Source: Caldilineae bacterium (lineage in GTDB: Bacteria; Chloroflexota; Anaerolineae; JAAEKA01). Taken from it: a stretch of DNA of 64,000 nt. Position numbers and translations under genes: made by a program. Below, one piece after another: positions 8,048 to 17,033 of the stretch (within the stretch, counting starts at the first letter, position 1; each line of letters opens with the position of its first letter). The DNA lies in NCBI GenBank assembly GCA_020634555.1, contig JACKBK010000006.1, forward strand, positions 65,042-129,041. The letters are read 5' to 3'. Below the pieces are notes generated by a model. It had not been told where the DNA came from and did no database searches. It saw only the letters and a program-made list of their open reading frames with translations.

Positions 8048-8751
8048 AAGCCGTCATTTTGGCCGGTGGGAAAGGGCGACGGCTGCGGCCCTACACCACC
8101 GTGCTGCCCAAGCCGCTGATGCCGCTGGGCGAGATGCCCATCGTCGAGGTCGTGCTGCGCCAACTGGCCGCCAACGGCTTCCGCGAGGTAACACTGGCCG
8201 TCGGCTATCTGGCCGAACTGATGATGGCTTATTGCGGCGATGGCAGCAAGTTCGGCCTGCGGTTGCGCTACTCGCGCGAGGAAGAGCCACTGGGCACCGC
8301 CGGCCCGCTGGCATTGATCGAAGGGCTGACCGACACCACACTGGTGATGAACGGCGATGTGCTGACCACCCTTGACATGCGGGCAATGGTGGCGCGCCAT
8401 CGCACCAGCGGCGCGGTAGCCACCATCGCCACCCACCGCCGCCAGCATCAGATCAACTACGGCATTATCGAGAGCGACGGCGCCAATCGTGTCACCGCCT
8501 ATATCGAGAAGCCGACGCACCACTATCAGGTCAGCATGGGACTCTATCTGCTGGAGCCGGCCGTGCTGGCGCGCATCGCACCCGGCGAATACCTGGACCT
8601 CCCCGACCTCGTGCGCCAACTGATGGCCGATGGCCAACCGGTGATGGCCTATCCATTCGATGGCTACTGGCGAGACATCGGCCGCCACGACGACTACGAG
8701 CAGGCCGTTGAGGAGTTCGAGACCATGCAGGCGCAGTTGCTGCCTGGCTGA
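8044..8751 (+). CDS. Sugar-phosphate nucleotidyltransferase
   Basis: The 235-residue protein opens with KAVILAGGKGRRLRPYTTVLPKPLMPL, the signature of sugar-1-phosphate nucleotidyltransferases, given here only by its key parts: GGKGRRLRPYT and PKPLMPL. Next come PLGTAGPLALI, MNGDVLTT (metal-binding Asp) and IEKPTHHY. It has only the catalytic domain, without a C-terminal beta-helix. Coupling to the LegB-like gene suggests a PtmE-like role, loading an amino sugar phosphate onto GTP, or another mannose/glucose-1-phosphate guanylyl- or thymidylyltransferase. The nucleotide is not certain. Confidence 0.85.
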   Translation: MKAVILAGGKGRRLRPYTTVLPKPLMPLGEMPIVEVVLRQLAANGFREVTLAVGYLAELMMAYCGDGSKFGLRLRYSREEEPLGTAGPLALIEGLTDTTLVMNGDVLTTLDMRAMVARHRTSGAVATIATHRRQHQINYGIIESDGANRVTAYIEKPTHHYQVSMGLYLLEPAVLARIAPGEYLDLPDLVRQLMADGQPVMAYPFDGYWRDIGRHDDYEQAVEEFETMQAQLLPG

Positions 8752-8781
8752 AGGCACTATGTCCAGTGAGTTGACTGCAAT

Positions 8782-10266
8782 ATGAGCAACAACCTGGCGC
8801 GGCGCAGCATAGCGTCTGTCGGCTGGAACGCGGGCGCCAGCGTGATCACAATCACAGTCTTGTTTGTGCGGTCGGTGTTGCTGGCGCGCCTGCTGCCGGT
8901 GGATGTGTTCGGTGTCTATGCCGGTGTGGGCGCGCTGATCGCGTTGACCGTCGTGCTACCAAACTTCGGAATGGGCGCCGCATTCCTGCACCGCGCGCCG
9001 GAGACGGAGGACGAGGAACGCGCAGCCGCCGTACACTTCACGCTGAAGCTGATTTTCACACTGCTCTGGGCCGCGGCGATGATTGCGTGGGGGCTGATTT
9101 TTACGCAGGGACAAACGCGCACAACACTGATAGTGGTGACGATTGCCACAGCCGGCATCCAGCTTGCCCAGACCCCGGATCTGATCCTGACGCGGCGCGT
9201 GGTGCATCGGCGACTGGCACTGCTGCAAAGCGCTACAGCGATTTCGACGACACTGGTAGCTGTCTTTCTTGCCTGGCGCGGCGTGACGTTGTGGGCGCTG
9301 CTGGCGACAGATATTGTCACCCTGGTGGTGACGCTGGTGATGCTTTACGTATGGCGGCCGGTGTGGCGGCCGCGGCTGGCTTGGGTGCCGGATGTCGTGC
9401 GCTATTATCTGCGCTTCGGCAGCAAGGTAGTGACCTCGGTTGGGTTGCTGCAAGCGCTGAACAACGTGGACGATCTGTGGACTCGCTACTATCTTGGCAC
9501 CACCGCGATGGGCTACTACTCACGCGCCTACACCTTCGCCACGTATCCGCGGCGTGTGCTTGCCGGTCCGGTCAACGATGTCGCCGGCGGCACCTACGCT
9601 GAGCTCAAGCGCGATCGGCGGCGATTGTCGCAGGCGTTCTTTCGGTCGAATGCACTGCTGGTGCGGACCGGCTTTTTCATGGGCGGCGTGCTGGCTTTGA
9701 TCGCGCCCGAACTGGTGATGATCCTGCTGGGAGAGAAATGGCTGCCAATGCTCCAGGCATTCCGGCTCATGTTGGTCTTCACCCTGCTCGACCCGATCAA
9801 GCTGACAGTCGGCAACCTGTTTGTGGCGGTGGGCCAGCCTGAGCTTCTGATTCGGACCCGGCTTGTGCAACTGGCAGTGCTTGTAATCGGTTTGTATACT
9901 CTCGGTTTTCGGCTGGGCATTACCGGTGTTGCGCTGGTCGTTGATGTGATGCTGATCGTCGGCATGGTGGTTTTGTTTCACCAAGCGCGTGTTCATGTCG
10001 ATTATTCCTTGCGACAACTTTTCGCTGTTCCGACCCTGGCGTTGATTCTGGGACTGGCTGCCGGCGCCGGCGCCATGTTACTGGCTGGCGATCAGGCCAC
10101 CGCCAACCTGTTGATGGCCGTGTTGAAGGGCGGCGCCTTTTCGGTGGTCTTCGTCGCCGTTCTCTGGATATTCGAACATCGCCAGCTTACGTCCATGGCC
10201 ATTCAAATAGGCATACGTCTGCCGTGGCTGTCGTTGGGTCGCTCACGCCCTGACGACGCCGAGTGA
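8782..10266 (+). CDS. Polysaccharide flippase, Wzx/MATE-like
   Basis: The 494-residue protein is almost entirely membrane-embedded, with about 12-14 hydrophobic stretches. The start ARRSIASVGWNAGASVITIT and the early VLLARLLPVDVFGVYAGVGALI are typical of lipopolysaccharide O-unit flippases. It should move lipid-linked repeat units across the cytoplasmic membrane. The ligase/polymerase at 22006 and the initiating transferase at 25315 complete a wzx/wzy-type system. An 8-codon mini-ORF (8759-8785) overlaps its ATG, which may be chance. Confidence 0.85.
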   Translation: MSNNLARRSIASVGWNAGASVITITVLFVRSVLLARLLPVDVFGVYAGVGALIALTVVLPNFGMGAAFLHRAPETEDEERAAAVHFTLKLIFTLLWAAAMIAWGLIFTQGQTRTTLIVVTIATAGIQLAQTPDLILTRRVVHRRLALLQSATAISTTLVAVFLAWRGVTLWALLATDIVTLVVTLVMLYVWRPVWRPRLAWVPDVVRYYLRFGSKVVTSVGLLQALNNVDDLWTRYYLGTTAMGYYSRAYTFATYPRRVLAGPVNDVAGGTYAELKRDRRRLSQAFFRSNALLVRTGFFMGGVLALIAPELVMILLGEKWLPMLQAFRLMLVFTLLDPIKLTVGNLFVAVGQPELLIRTRLVQLAVLVIGLYTLGFRLGITGVALVVDVMLIVGMVVLFHQARVHVDYSLRQLFAVPTLALILGLAAGAGAMLLAGDQATANLLMAVLKGGAFSVVFVAVLWIFEHRQLTSMAIQIGIRLPWLSLGRSRPDDAE

Positions 10267-10309
10267 CCGCGCAAGATTGTCGCAGTTGCCCGCCAAATTC
10301 AGAGACATC

Positions 10310-11146
10310 ATGATAATCACCGATCGCTTTGTAGCCATCAACCTTCCAAAGACCGGCAGCAGCTTTGTCCGCCGTGTGCTGAAGCAGCTACACAGCTACG
10401 AGGCGGTGCATAACCGGTTGTTGCGATGGGCTGGCCTCGCCGATCGCTCGGGCATGGTTGAACTGATCCTTCCGGTCATCGACCGCCAGTATCCGCCCAA
10501 CCGAACCGGGCAACACGGGACTGTGCGCCAAATCCCCGGATCGCATCGGGATGGGCCGATTATGAGCGTGGTGCGCAACCCGCTGGAACGCTATGTCTCT
10601 ACCTACCGGTTTGGATGGTGGAAGAAAAACCCACACGCACCTGTCGAGGAACTGCTTCAGGTGTATCCATCCTATCCTGATCTTGCCTTCGGCGAGTATA
10701 TAGAGATGATGAACACGTTCGGCAAGCGAAACCGGTTGGGCGATATGCAACCACGCACTGATGTTGGATTTCAGACGATCCAGTTCTTGCAGTTTTTCTG
10801 TGAAGACCCAAAGCGTTTGCTCTCCAATTTGAACGATGACGCGGTTGAGCAACAACACTATCGGGAGGCGCTGGCCGAAGTGACCTTCCTGCACCAGGAG
10901 AGGTTGAACGAAGAACTGCACGACTTTCTCGTCAAGAGTGGTTATCCGGAGGAAGACGTAGCGTTTGTCCTGCAAGCCAGGCCGGTAAACGTTACCCCTG
11001 GCAAAGCAGGCAAGGTGGACCTTGCAGCACACTATTCCGGAGCTTTGGCAAGACAGGTGATTCAGCAAGAGCGGGTGCTTTTCGATCTCTTCCCTGAATA
11101 CCGCGCCCCGGCCCAGAACCTGCTGGAGTTGCGCGGTGGAATCTGA
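10310..11146 (+). CDS. Sulfotransferase family protein
   Basis: The predicted product is 278 residues from the ATG at 10310; an in-frame TTG at 10277 would add 11 residues. INLPKTGSSFVRRVL near the N-terminus matches the 5'-phosphosulfate binding loop of PAPS-dependent sulfotransferases. VVRNPLERYVSTYRF matches the 3'-phosphate binding site. It probably sulfates a sugar of the surface glycan. It is one of three sulfotransferase genes in this locus and overlaps the next gene by 11 bases. Acceptor unknown. Confidence 0.75.
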   Translation: MIITDRFVAINLPKTGSSFVRRVLKQLHSYEAVHNRLLRWAGLADRSGMVELILPVIDRQYPPNRTGQHGTVRQIPGSHRDGPIMSVVRNPLERYVSTYRFGWWKKNPHAPVEELLQVYPSYPDLAFGEYIEMMNTFGKRNRLGDMQPRTDVGFQTIQFLQFFCEDPKRLLSNLNDDAVEQQHYREALAEVTFLHQERLNEELHDFLVKSGYPEEDVAFVLQARPVNVTPGKAGKVDLAAHYSGALARQVIQQERVLFDLFPEYRAPAQNLLELRGGI

Positions 11147-12074
11147 ACTGCTGGGCTACCAGCACCGCGCCTACGCCGAGGCGCTTAGCGGCCTCGGCAC
11201 ACCGCTCTTCCTGCCGCGCAGCCGGGGCTGGCTGCTGCAACGCACCATTCCCGGCACTGGTATGCGCGACGCTATGGGCGTCTACCCGCTGTTCTCGTGT
11301 GCCAACTGGGACGCGCTGGGCGATGATCTGGATGCGCTGGCTGGCCGGCTGGTCAGCACAGTGCTGGTGGCCGATCCCTTCGGCGAATACAGCAACGACC
11401 AGTTGCAGCGGTGGTTCCCCGACGTGATGCGACCGTTCAAGGAGCATTTCGTCGTCGATCTGAGTCGCGACCCGGCTACCTTCGTCGCAAAAAACCATCG
11501 CCGTAACGCGCGCAAGGCGCTGCAAGTCGTGACAGTGTCGCGCTGTCTGCCTGTTGAGCAGTGGGCTGGCCAGTGGACTGCGCTCTACCGGTTGCTGGTA
11601 CAGAAACACAAGATACGCGGCCCCGCAGCTTTTTCAGACCGGTCGTTGACGGCGCAACTGCGCGTGCCCGGGCTGGTCGCCTGGCGGGCCGAGGCAAGCG
11701 GCGAGACGGTGGGCATGGTTCTCTGGTACGTGCAGGGCGATGTCGGCTATTATCACCTGGCGGCCTACAGCGATGCCGGCTACCGGCTGCGGGCTTCCTT
11801 TGCCCTCTTCTGGCGCTCGCTGGCGTATTTCGCGGCCGGCGGTCTGCGTTGGCTGAACCTGGGCGCGGGCGCGGGTCTGGAAGCGGCCGAGGATGGACTG
11901 ACCCGCTTCAAGCGCGGTTGGTCCACAGGCACGCGTACGGCGATGTTGTGTGGTCGGGTTTTTGACCGCACCAAGTATGATGCGCTGACCAACGTCCGCC
12001 AGATCGGAGCAACCTCCTATTTCCCGGCCTACCGGCTGAACGAATTTACCCAAACGGAGCCAGAAACCGCTTGA
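11136..12074 (+). CDS. GNAT/FemAB-like acyltransferase
   Basis: The 312-residue protein has a GTG start inside the preceding gene. The segment KNHRRNARKALQ is followed by a GNAT-like core with VAWRAEASGETVGMVLWYVQGDVGYYHLAAYSDAGYR, cited by its elements ETVGMVLWY and YYHLAAYS. The C-terminal NLGAGAGLEAAEDGLTRFKRGW resembles FemAB-type proteins found in exopolysaccharide clusters. It may acylate an amino sugar or lipid-linked intermediate. Substrate and donor are not visible from the sequence. The stop overlaps the following TTG start by four bases. Confidence 0.6.
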   Translation: MESELLGYQHRAYAEALSGLGTPLFLPRSRGWLLQRTIPGTGMRDAMGVYPLFSCANWDALGDDLDALAGRLVSTVLVADPFGEYSNDQLQRWFPDVMRPFKEHFVVDLSRDPATFVAKNHRRNARKALQVVTVSRCLPVEQWAGQWTALYRLLVQKHKIRGPAAFSDRSLTAQLRVPGLVAWRAEASGETVGMVLWYVQGDVGYYHLAAYSDAGYRLRASFALFWRSLAYFAAGGLRWLNLGAGAGLEAAEDGLTRFKRGWSTGTRTAMLCGRVFDRTKYDALTNVRQIGATSYFPAYRLNEFTQTEPETA

Positions 12075-13138
12075 GAAGTCCTCCCAGACTGAAGTCTCCT
12101 GGCCACTTTTCAAACAGTTTGTCAGCAATGCAACCAGTACGACAACCACAACACCAACGCAACCCACAGTTAGAAACGCTGCTGCAAGAGATCAGCGGGC
12201 TGCTTGGCCCCGCAGAACAGCAGGTAGCAGCGCAGTACAGAATGCCAACCCACCCGGTGGTACTCGTCATGGGACTGCCTCGCTGCGGTTCGACCCTGAC
12301 CATGCAGTGGCTGGCGGCCTCCGGACGTTTCGCCTATCCCAGTAACCTGCTGTCGCGCTTCTACGCCGCGCCCTATGTGGGCGTCAGAATCCAGCAACTG
12401 CTGACTGACCCGGCATTCAGTTTTGGCAACGAGCTGCACGACCTGGCAGCCAGCATTGATTTTGCGTCAACCCTGGGAAAGACCCGCGGCGCGCTGGCGC
12501 CCAACGAGTTCTGGTACTTCTGGCGCCGCTTCATCCCAAACATCGAGCCGCGCCGGTTGACAGACGAGGAACTGGCAGAGGTTCGCTCGTCTGAGTTCGC
12601 CGCAGAACTGGCCGCGCTGGAAGCGGCCTTTGGCAAACCGCTGGCCATGAAAGGGCTGATCCTCGCGCTGAACATTTCCTTTCTCGACCAACTGCTGGAC
12701 AAGGTGCTCTTCTTGCACCTGCGGCGCCATCCCTTCTATAATATTCAGTCGTTGCTGGAGTCCCGGGAGCGCTACTACGGCGACCGGGCCGGCTGGTATT
12801 CGATCAAGCCGCCAGAGTATGACTGGCTGGTGGGCGAGGACCCCATCACCCAGGTAGTAGGTCAGGTGGTCTTCACCCACCAGGCCATGGCCGCTGACCT
12901 GGCGCAGATCGACGCCGCGCGGCAGCTTGCCGTCAGCTACGAAGCATTCTGCGCCGATCCTGCCGGCGTGTGGGATCAACTCACCGGTCGCCTGCGAGCG
13001 CAGGGTTTGGACGCTGATTGGCCGTATGACGGGCCGGATCGGTTTCCAGACACCAACCAGGTGCGCCTGCCGGCCGGCGATGTACAGGCGATCCTCGACG
13101 CGTACCGGCGCTTCACCGGCGAGCAACTTGCACTATGA
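12071..13138 (+). CDS. Sulfotransferase family protein
   Basis: The product has 355 residues if translation begins at TTG 12071, which has GGAG 11 bases upstream and a TTGA overlap with the previous stop. ATG 12128 is the alternative but has no visible Shine-Dalgarno. The domain begins with VVLVMGLPRCGSTLTMQWL, the phosphosulfate-binding loop, and contains HLRRHPFYNIQSLLES where a basic 3'-phosphate site is expected. It is different in sequence from the sulfotransferases at 10310 and 18307, so each may modify a different position. It overlaps the following aminotransferase gene by four bases. Confidence 0.72.
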   Translation: MRSPPRLKSPGHFSNSLSAMQPVRQPQHQRNPQLETLLQEISGLLGPAEQQVAAQYRMPTHPVVLVMGLPRCGSTLTMQWLAASGRFAYPSNLLSRFYAAPYVGVRIQQLLTDPAFSFGNELHDLAASIDFASTLGKTRGALAPNEFWYFWRRFIPNIEPRRLTDEELAEVRSSEFAAELAALEAAFGKPLAMKGLILALNISFLDQLLDKVLFLHLRRHPFYNIQSLLESRERYYGDRAGWYSIKPPEYDWLVGEDPITQVVGQVVFTHQAMAADLAQIDAARQLAVSYEAFCADPAGVWDQLTGRLRAQGLDADWPYDGPDRFPDTNQVRLPAGDVQAILDAYRRFTGEQLAL

Positions 13139-14349
13139 CCAAGCAGTTTGTGACCGACCTGGCCGTTTTCGGCGGCCCACCCGCCTTCACCGAGGTGCTG
13201 CACGTCGGCCGGCCCAACATCGGCGATCGCGACCGCCTGCTGGCGCGCATCGACGAAATGCTGGACCGCCGCTGGCTGACCAACCATGGCCCCTTTGTCG
13301 CGGAGCTTGAGGCAAAGCTGGCTGCATTTCTGGGCGTCAAACACGTCATCGCCATGTGCAACGGCACCGTCGCGCTGGAGATCGCCGCTCGCGCGCTGGG
13401 ACTGAACGGCGAGGTTATCGTGCCCGCGTTTACCTTTGTTGCGACGGCCCACGCCTTGCAGTGGCAGGAGATCACACCCGTGTTCTGCGACGTGGACCCG
13501 CAAACCCACCTGCTGGACCCGGCGCGGGTCGAGGCGATGATCACGCCGCGCACCAGCGGCATCGTGGGCGTCCACCTTTGGGGGCAGCCTTGCAACGTAG
13601 ATGCGCTGGCCGAGATTGCACAACGACGTGGTCTACGGCTGCTCTACGACGCCGCCCATGCGTTTGCCTGTTCACGCGATCAGCGAATGATCGGCAACTT
13701 CGGTGACGCCGAGGTGTTCAGTTTCCACGCCACCAAGTTCTTCAACACCTTCGAGGGCGGCGCGGTGGCCACCAACGACGACGACCTGGCGCAGCGCATC
13801 CGGCTCATGCAGAACTTCGGCTTCACCGGCCTGGACACTGTGGTGTACATCGGTGTCAACGGCAAGATGAGCGAAGTGTCGGCGGCCATGGGGCTGACGG
13901 GGCTGGAGGGACTGGACACTTTCGTGGCCGCCAACCGGCGCAACTACGACTGCTACGCGGCTGCACTGGCCGGTGTTCCCGGGCTGCGGATGCTGCGCTA
14001 CGACAGGCAGGAGCACCAGAACTACCAGTACATCGTGCTCGAAGTGGACGAAGCGGCCGGCATCAGCCGCGATGTTCTGGTACGCGTGTTACACGCCGAA
14101 AACGTGCGCGCCCGGCGTTATTTCTATCCCGGCGTCCACCGGATGGAGCCGTATCGTTCCTATTTTCCGCACGCCGGCCTGTTATTGCCGGTCACGGAAA
14201 GGCTGGCCGGGCAGGTATTGGTGCTCCCCACCGGAACCGCTGTGTCACCGGACGACATTGCCCAGATCGCCCAGCTCATCGCGTTTGCCGTAGCCAACGG
14301 CCCGGCCATCAGTCGGGAGTTGAACCGGTTGGAAAAGAGCGCCGCATGA
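13135..14349 (+). CDS. DegT/DnrJ/EryC1/StrS aminotransferase (second)
   Basis: The 404-residue PLP enzyme has NGTVALEIAARAL, VIVPAFTFVATAHAL, GVHLWGQPCNVDAL, LLYDAAHAFACS and FSFHATKFFNTFEGGA, where the lysine is the PLP site. The FHATKFFNTFEGGA wording recalls enzymes that aminate dTDP- or GDP-4-keto-6-deoxy sugars (QdtB, PerA and PseC-like groups). It could therefore act on the product of the LegB-like dehydratase at 7028. It is coupled by ATGA overlaps to both the upstream sulfotransferase and the downstream glycosyltransferase. Confidence 0.82.
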   Translation: MTKQFVTDLAVFGGPPAFTEVLHVGRPNIGDRDRLLARIDEMLDRRWLTNHGPFVAELEAKLAAFLGVKHVIAMCNGTVALEIAARALGLNGEVIVPAFTFVATAHALQWQEITPVFCDVDPQTHLLDPARVEAMITPRTSGIVGVHLWGQPCNVDALAEIAQRRGLRLLYDAAHAFACSRDQRMIGNFGDAEVFSFHATKFFNTFEGGAVATNDDDLAQRIRLMQNFGFTGLDTVVYIGVNGKMSEVSAAMGLTGLEGLDTFVAANRRNYDCYAAALAGVPGLRMLRYDRQEHQNYQYIVLEVDEAAGISRDVLVRVLHAENVRARRYFYPGVHRMEPYRSYFPHAGLLLPVTERLAGQVLVLPTGTAVSPDDIAQIAQLIAFAVANGPAISRELNRLEKSAA

Positions 14350-15257
14350 GCGTCAAGGTCAGCGTCCTGACGACGACCTACAACCACGAGCGGTTCATCG
14401 CCCAGAACATCATCGGCGTGCTGGCGCAGCAGACCAATTTCGCGGTAGAGCACATCATCGGCGAGGACTGCTCCACCGACGGCACGCGGGCTGTAGTGGA
14501 GCATTTCCAGCAGCAACGGCCCGACATCGTCAAGCCGATCCTGCGCCCGCGCAACGTCGGCCGGCGCGCCAACTTCATCGAATGCTTCCACACCTGCCAG
14601 GGTGACTACATCGCCATCGTGGAAGGAGACGACTACTGGACGGCGTCGGACAAACTGCAAGCACAGGCCGATTTCCTGGACGCCAACCCGGATCACGCAA
14701 TTTGCTTCCATGCACTTGAGCACCGCTACGAGGATAAATCACAGCTGCCACGGATCAATCGGCGGGAACAGGCGCGCTATTCGCTGCGCGATCTGCTGGA
14801 CAGCAACTTTATCCCGACCTGCACGGTGATGTTCCGCAACCACCTGTTCGATGAGTTTCCCGCCTGGTTCAACGATGTGCCGGCCGGCGACTGGCCGCTG
14901 CACATGCTCAATGCACAGCATGGCGACATCGGCTACATCGACGACGTGATGGCGGTCCACCGGACGCACAGCGGCGGTGTCTGGTCGCCCAAGCCAGCCT
15001 CCGAACGCCGGCAAAGCATGGTGTCGATCCTGGAAACATTCCGCGACAATCTCGATCCGCGCTATCGCCCGATTTTGGAACAGAACATCGCGCGCTGGCA
15101 GTTCAAGGTGCTCAACGCGCTGCTGGTCGAAGGACGGTACACAGCCGCGGGACGTTACGGGCTGGATCTGCTACTTCGCCCTGACGTGCCGCGGGTCGAG
15201 GTGTTGCGCGCCGCTGGCTGGTCAAGCCAGGCGCGCAGACTTCGGACTGCGTCATAG
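14346..15257 (+). CDS. GT2 family glycosyltransferase
   Basis: The 303-residue GT-A enzyme starts with VSVLTTTYNHERFIAQNI. The nucleotide-binding GEDCSTDGTRAVVE and the metal-binding EGDDYWTASDKL (DxD-type) follow. There are no clear membrane helices, so it is a cytosolic, membrane-associated transferase that adds one sugar to the growing unit. Start ATG overlaps the previous stop by four bases. Donor and linkage unknown. Confidence 0.85.
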   Translation: MSVKVSVLTTTYNHERFIAQNIIGVLAQQTNFAVEHIIGEDCSTDGTRAVVEHFQQQRPDIVKPILRPRNVGRRANFIECFHTCQGDYIAIVEGDDYWTASDKLQAQADFLDANPDHAICFHALEHRYEDKSQLPRINRREQARYSLRDLLDSNFIPTCTVMFRNHLFDEFPAWFNDVPAGDWPLHMLNAQHGDIGYIDDVMAVHRTHSGGVWSPKPASERRQSMVSILETFRDNLDPRYRPILEQNIARWQFKVLNALLVEGRYTAAGRYGLDLLLRPDVPRVEVLRAAGWSSQARRLRTAS

Positions 15258-15266
15258 GAGCGTCCC

Positions 15267-16418
15267 ATGCGACTGTGCGTTATCTCCAATCCCAACAGCA
15301 TCCACACCCACCGCTGGGTGGATTACTTTGTTGGCCGCGGCCACGAAGTTACCCTGATCGGTGACCTGCCGCTGCGCCGCGCCGCGCCGGTGGGTGTTGA
15401 CTACGTTGACCTGCCTGGCAGGCAACGCGGCGGCAAGATGCGTTACGCCGGCTGGGCGCGTTCTGTGCGCCGCATCGTGCGCGAGCTGCGTCCTGATGTG
15501 CTGCACGCCCACTACATTGCCAGCACCGGTTGGTTGGGCGCAGCGGCCGGTTACCATCCGTTTCTGGTGACCGCCTGGGGGTCCGACCTGTTGGTTAACG
15601 CGCAGCGCTCTGTCGTGCAGCGCCAGTTGGCGCGCTGGGTGCTACGCAGCGCCGACTACGTTACCTGCGTCTCAGAAAACCTGGCGACGGTAGCCCAGCA
15701 ACTGGGCGCCGATCCGGGACGACTGGAGGTGGCGCCGTGGGGCGTCGATACCGAGGTGTTCCGTGCCGCTGACGACCGCGATGTGCTGCGCGGCAAACTG
15801 GGAATAGAGCAAGCTTTGACAGTGATGAGCATCCGCTCGATCAAGCCGGTCTACAACCCACTGGTTATCGCCGACGCGTTTGGGTTGGTGGCGCAGCAGG
15901 AGCCAGCCGCCCGCTTCATCGTCCGCACCCACAACTCCAATCCTGATTTGCTGGCAGCGTTTCGACGGCGAATCGACAGCGCCGGGGCGGCCAGATCGGT
16001 AAGCTACACTGGCGATCTGGCCGATGACCGTGCGATCGCCGAAGGCTATGCAGCATCTGACATCGCTGTCTCCGTGCCCTCATCGGATGGGACGCCTTCC
16101 TCTGTACTGGAGGCTATGGCCTGCGGCGCGGTGCCCGTGTTAAGCGACTTGCCTTCCCTGCACGAGTGGGTCAGCGACGGGCAGGATGGACTGTTCGTTC
16201 CCGTCGGTGACGCCGGTGCGCTGGCCGCTGCGATTCTGCGGCTGGTGTGGGACAAGGAGCTGCGTAGCCGGCTGCAAGCAAACAGCGCAGCCACGATTCG
16301 CTCCCGTGGCGATCGCACCCACCTGATGCGGCGGGCCGAGGAGATCTACGAGACACTGGCAGCCGGCAAGAATCCGTGGCCTGCCGGTCCAGAAGTTCAA
16401 CTTTTCGGAAAAAGTTGA
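15267..16418 (+). CDS. GT4 family glycosyltransferase ending in a hairpin repeat
   Basis: The 383-residue GT-B enzyme starts with LCVISNPNSIHTHRWVDYF. The middle reads HYIASTGWLGAAAGYHPFLV and TAWGSDLL, and the C-terminal donor site is VLEAMACGAVPVLSDLPSLHEW. It has an AGGAG ribosome binding site. The final residues (EVQLFGKS) and the TGA stop are encoded by a 34-bp hairpin repeat at 16391-16424. The native C-terminus has therefore probably been altered by the repeat. Confidence 0.85.
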   Translation: MRLCVISNPNSIHTHRWVDYFVGRGHEVTLIGDLPLRRAAPVGVDYVDLPGRQRGGKMRYAGWARSVRRIVRELRPDVLHAHYIASTGWLGAAAGYHPFLVTAWGSDLLVNAQRSVVQRQLARWVLRSADYVTCVSENLATVAQQLGADPGRLEVAPWGVDTEVFRAADDRDVLRGKLGIEQALTVMSIRSIKPVYNPLVIADAFGLVAQQEPAARFIVRTHNSNPDLLAAFRRRIDSAGAARSVSYTGDLADDRAIAEGYAASDIAVSVPSSDGTPSSVLEAMACGAVPVLSDLPSLHEWVSDGQDGLFVPVGDAGALAAAILRLVWDKELRSRLQANSAATIRSRGDRTHLMRRAEEIYETLAAGKNPWPAGPEVQLFGKS

Positions 16419-16424
16419 ACTTCT
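16391..16424. repeat. Family A hairpin repeat supplying a stop codon
   Basis: Arms AGAAGTTCAACTTTT and AAAAGTTGAACTTCT surround a short centre. The upstream gene's stop (16416-16418) lies inside the right arm. Confidence 0.88.
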
Positions 16425-16449
16425 GGGCGGCGCCGCAAGAGAACCCGCT

Positions 16450-16977
16450 ATGACACGCTCACCCACCTACTGGTTTCATCGAATCCTCTACAACGCCAGC
16501 AACCTGCCGCGGTTCGACGCCGTCAAGCGCTGGCGCGGCAGGCACTACAGCGCGCTTATGCGCAGCGCGGGCAAGAATCTGAACGTCGACGCGGGCGTCA
16601 AGATATTCAATCCCGCCAACGTCTCGGTAGGCGACAACTGCTTCATCGGTGCAGGCACACGGCTGTACGCCTGGAACGAACGCATCACCATTGGCAACGA
16701 TGTGATGATCGCCGCCGACGTGCTGATGATCACCCGCAACCACGGCCACCAGCGAACCGACATCCCCATGACCCGCCAGGGATACACCAACGCGCCCATC
16801 ATTATCGAGGACGACGTGTGGATCGGCTTCCGCGCCGTGGTGCTGGCCGGCGTGACCATCGGCCGCGGCAGCATCGTTGGCTCAGGCGCGGTGGTGACCA
16901 AGGATGTCGCGCCCTACAGTGTCATCGGCGGCGTGCCGGCGCGCGTCATCAGGAGCAGGGTGGACACTGATCGGTAA
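16450..16977 (+). CDS. Hexapeptide-repeat acyltransferase (WcaF/maltose-acetyltransferase type)
   Basis: The 175-residue left-handed beta-helix protein includes VGDNCFIGAGTRLYAWNERITIGNDVMIAADVLMITRNHGH in its core, cited by IGNDVMIAADVLMI and TRNHGH. The conserved IEDDVWIGFRAVVLAGVTIG region and GSGAVVTKDVAPYSVIGGVPA follow. The histidine in NHGH is in the position of the catalytic His of this family. It likely O- or N-acetylates a sugar of the repeat unit with acetyl-CoA. Confidence 0.83.
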   Translation: MTRSPTYWFHRILYNASNLPRFDAVKRWRGRHYSALMRSAGKNLNVDAGVKIFNPANVSVGDNCFIGAGTRLYAWNERITIGNDVMIAADVLMITRNHGHQRTDIPMTRQGYTNAPIIIEDDVWIGFRAVVLAGVTIGRGSIVGSGAVVTKDVAPYSVIGGVPARVIRSRVDTDR

Positions 16978-17033
16978 CCAGCCTTGTCCGGTTTCTGATC
17001 ACGTTTCTCGCTTCACGTTTCACGGTCGAGTCA

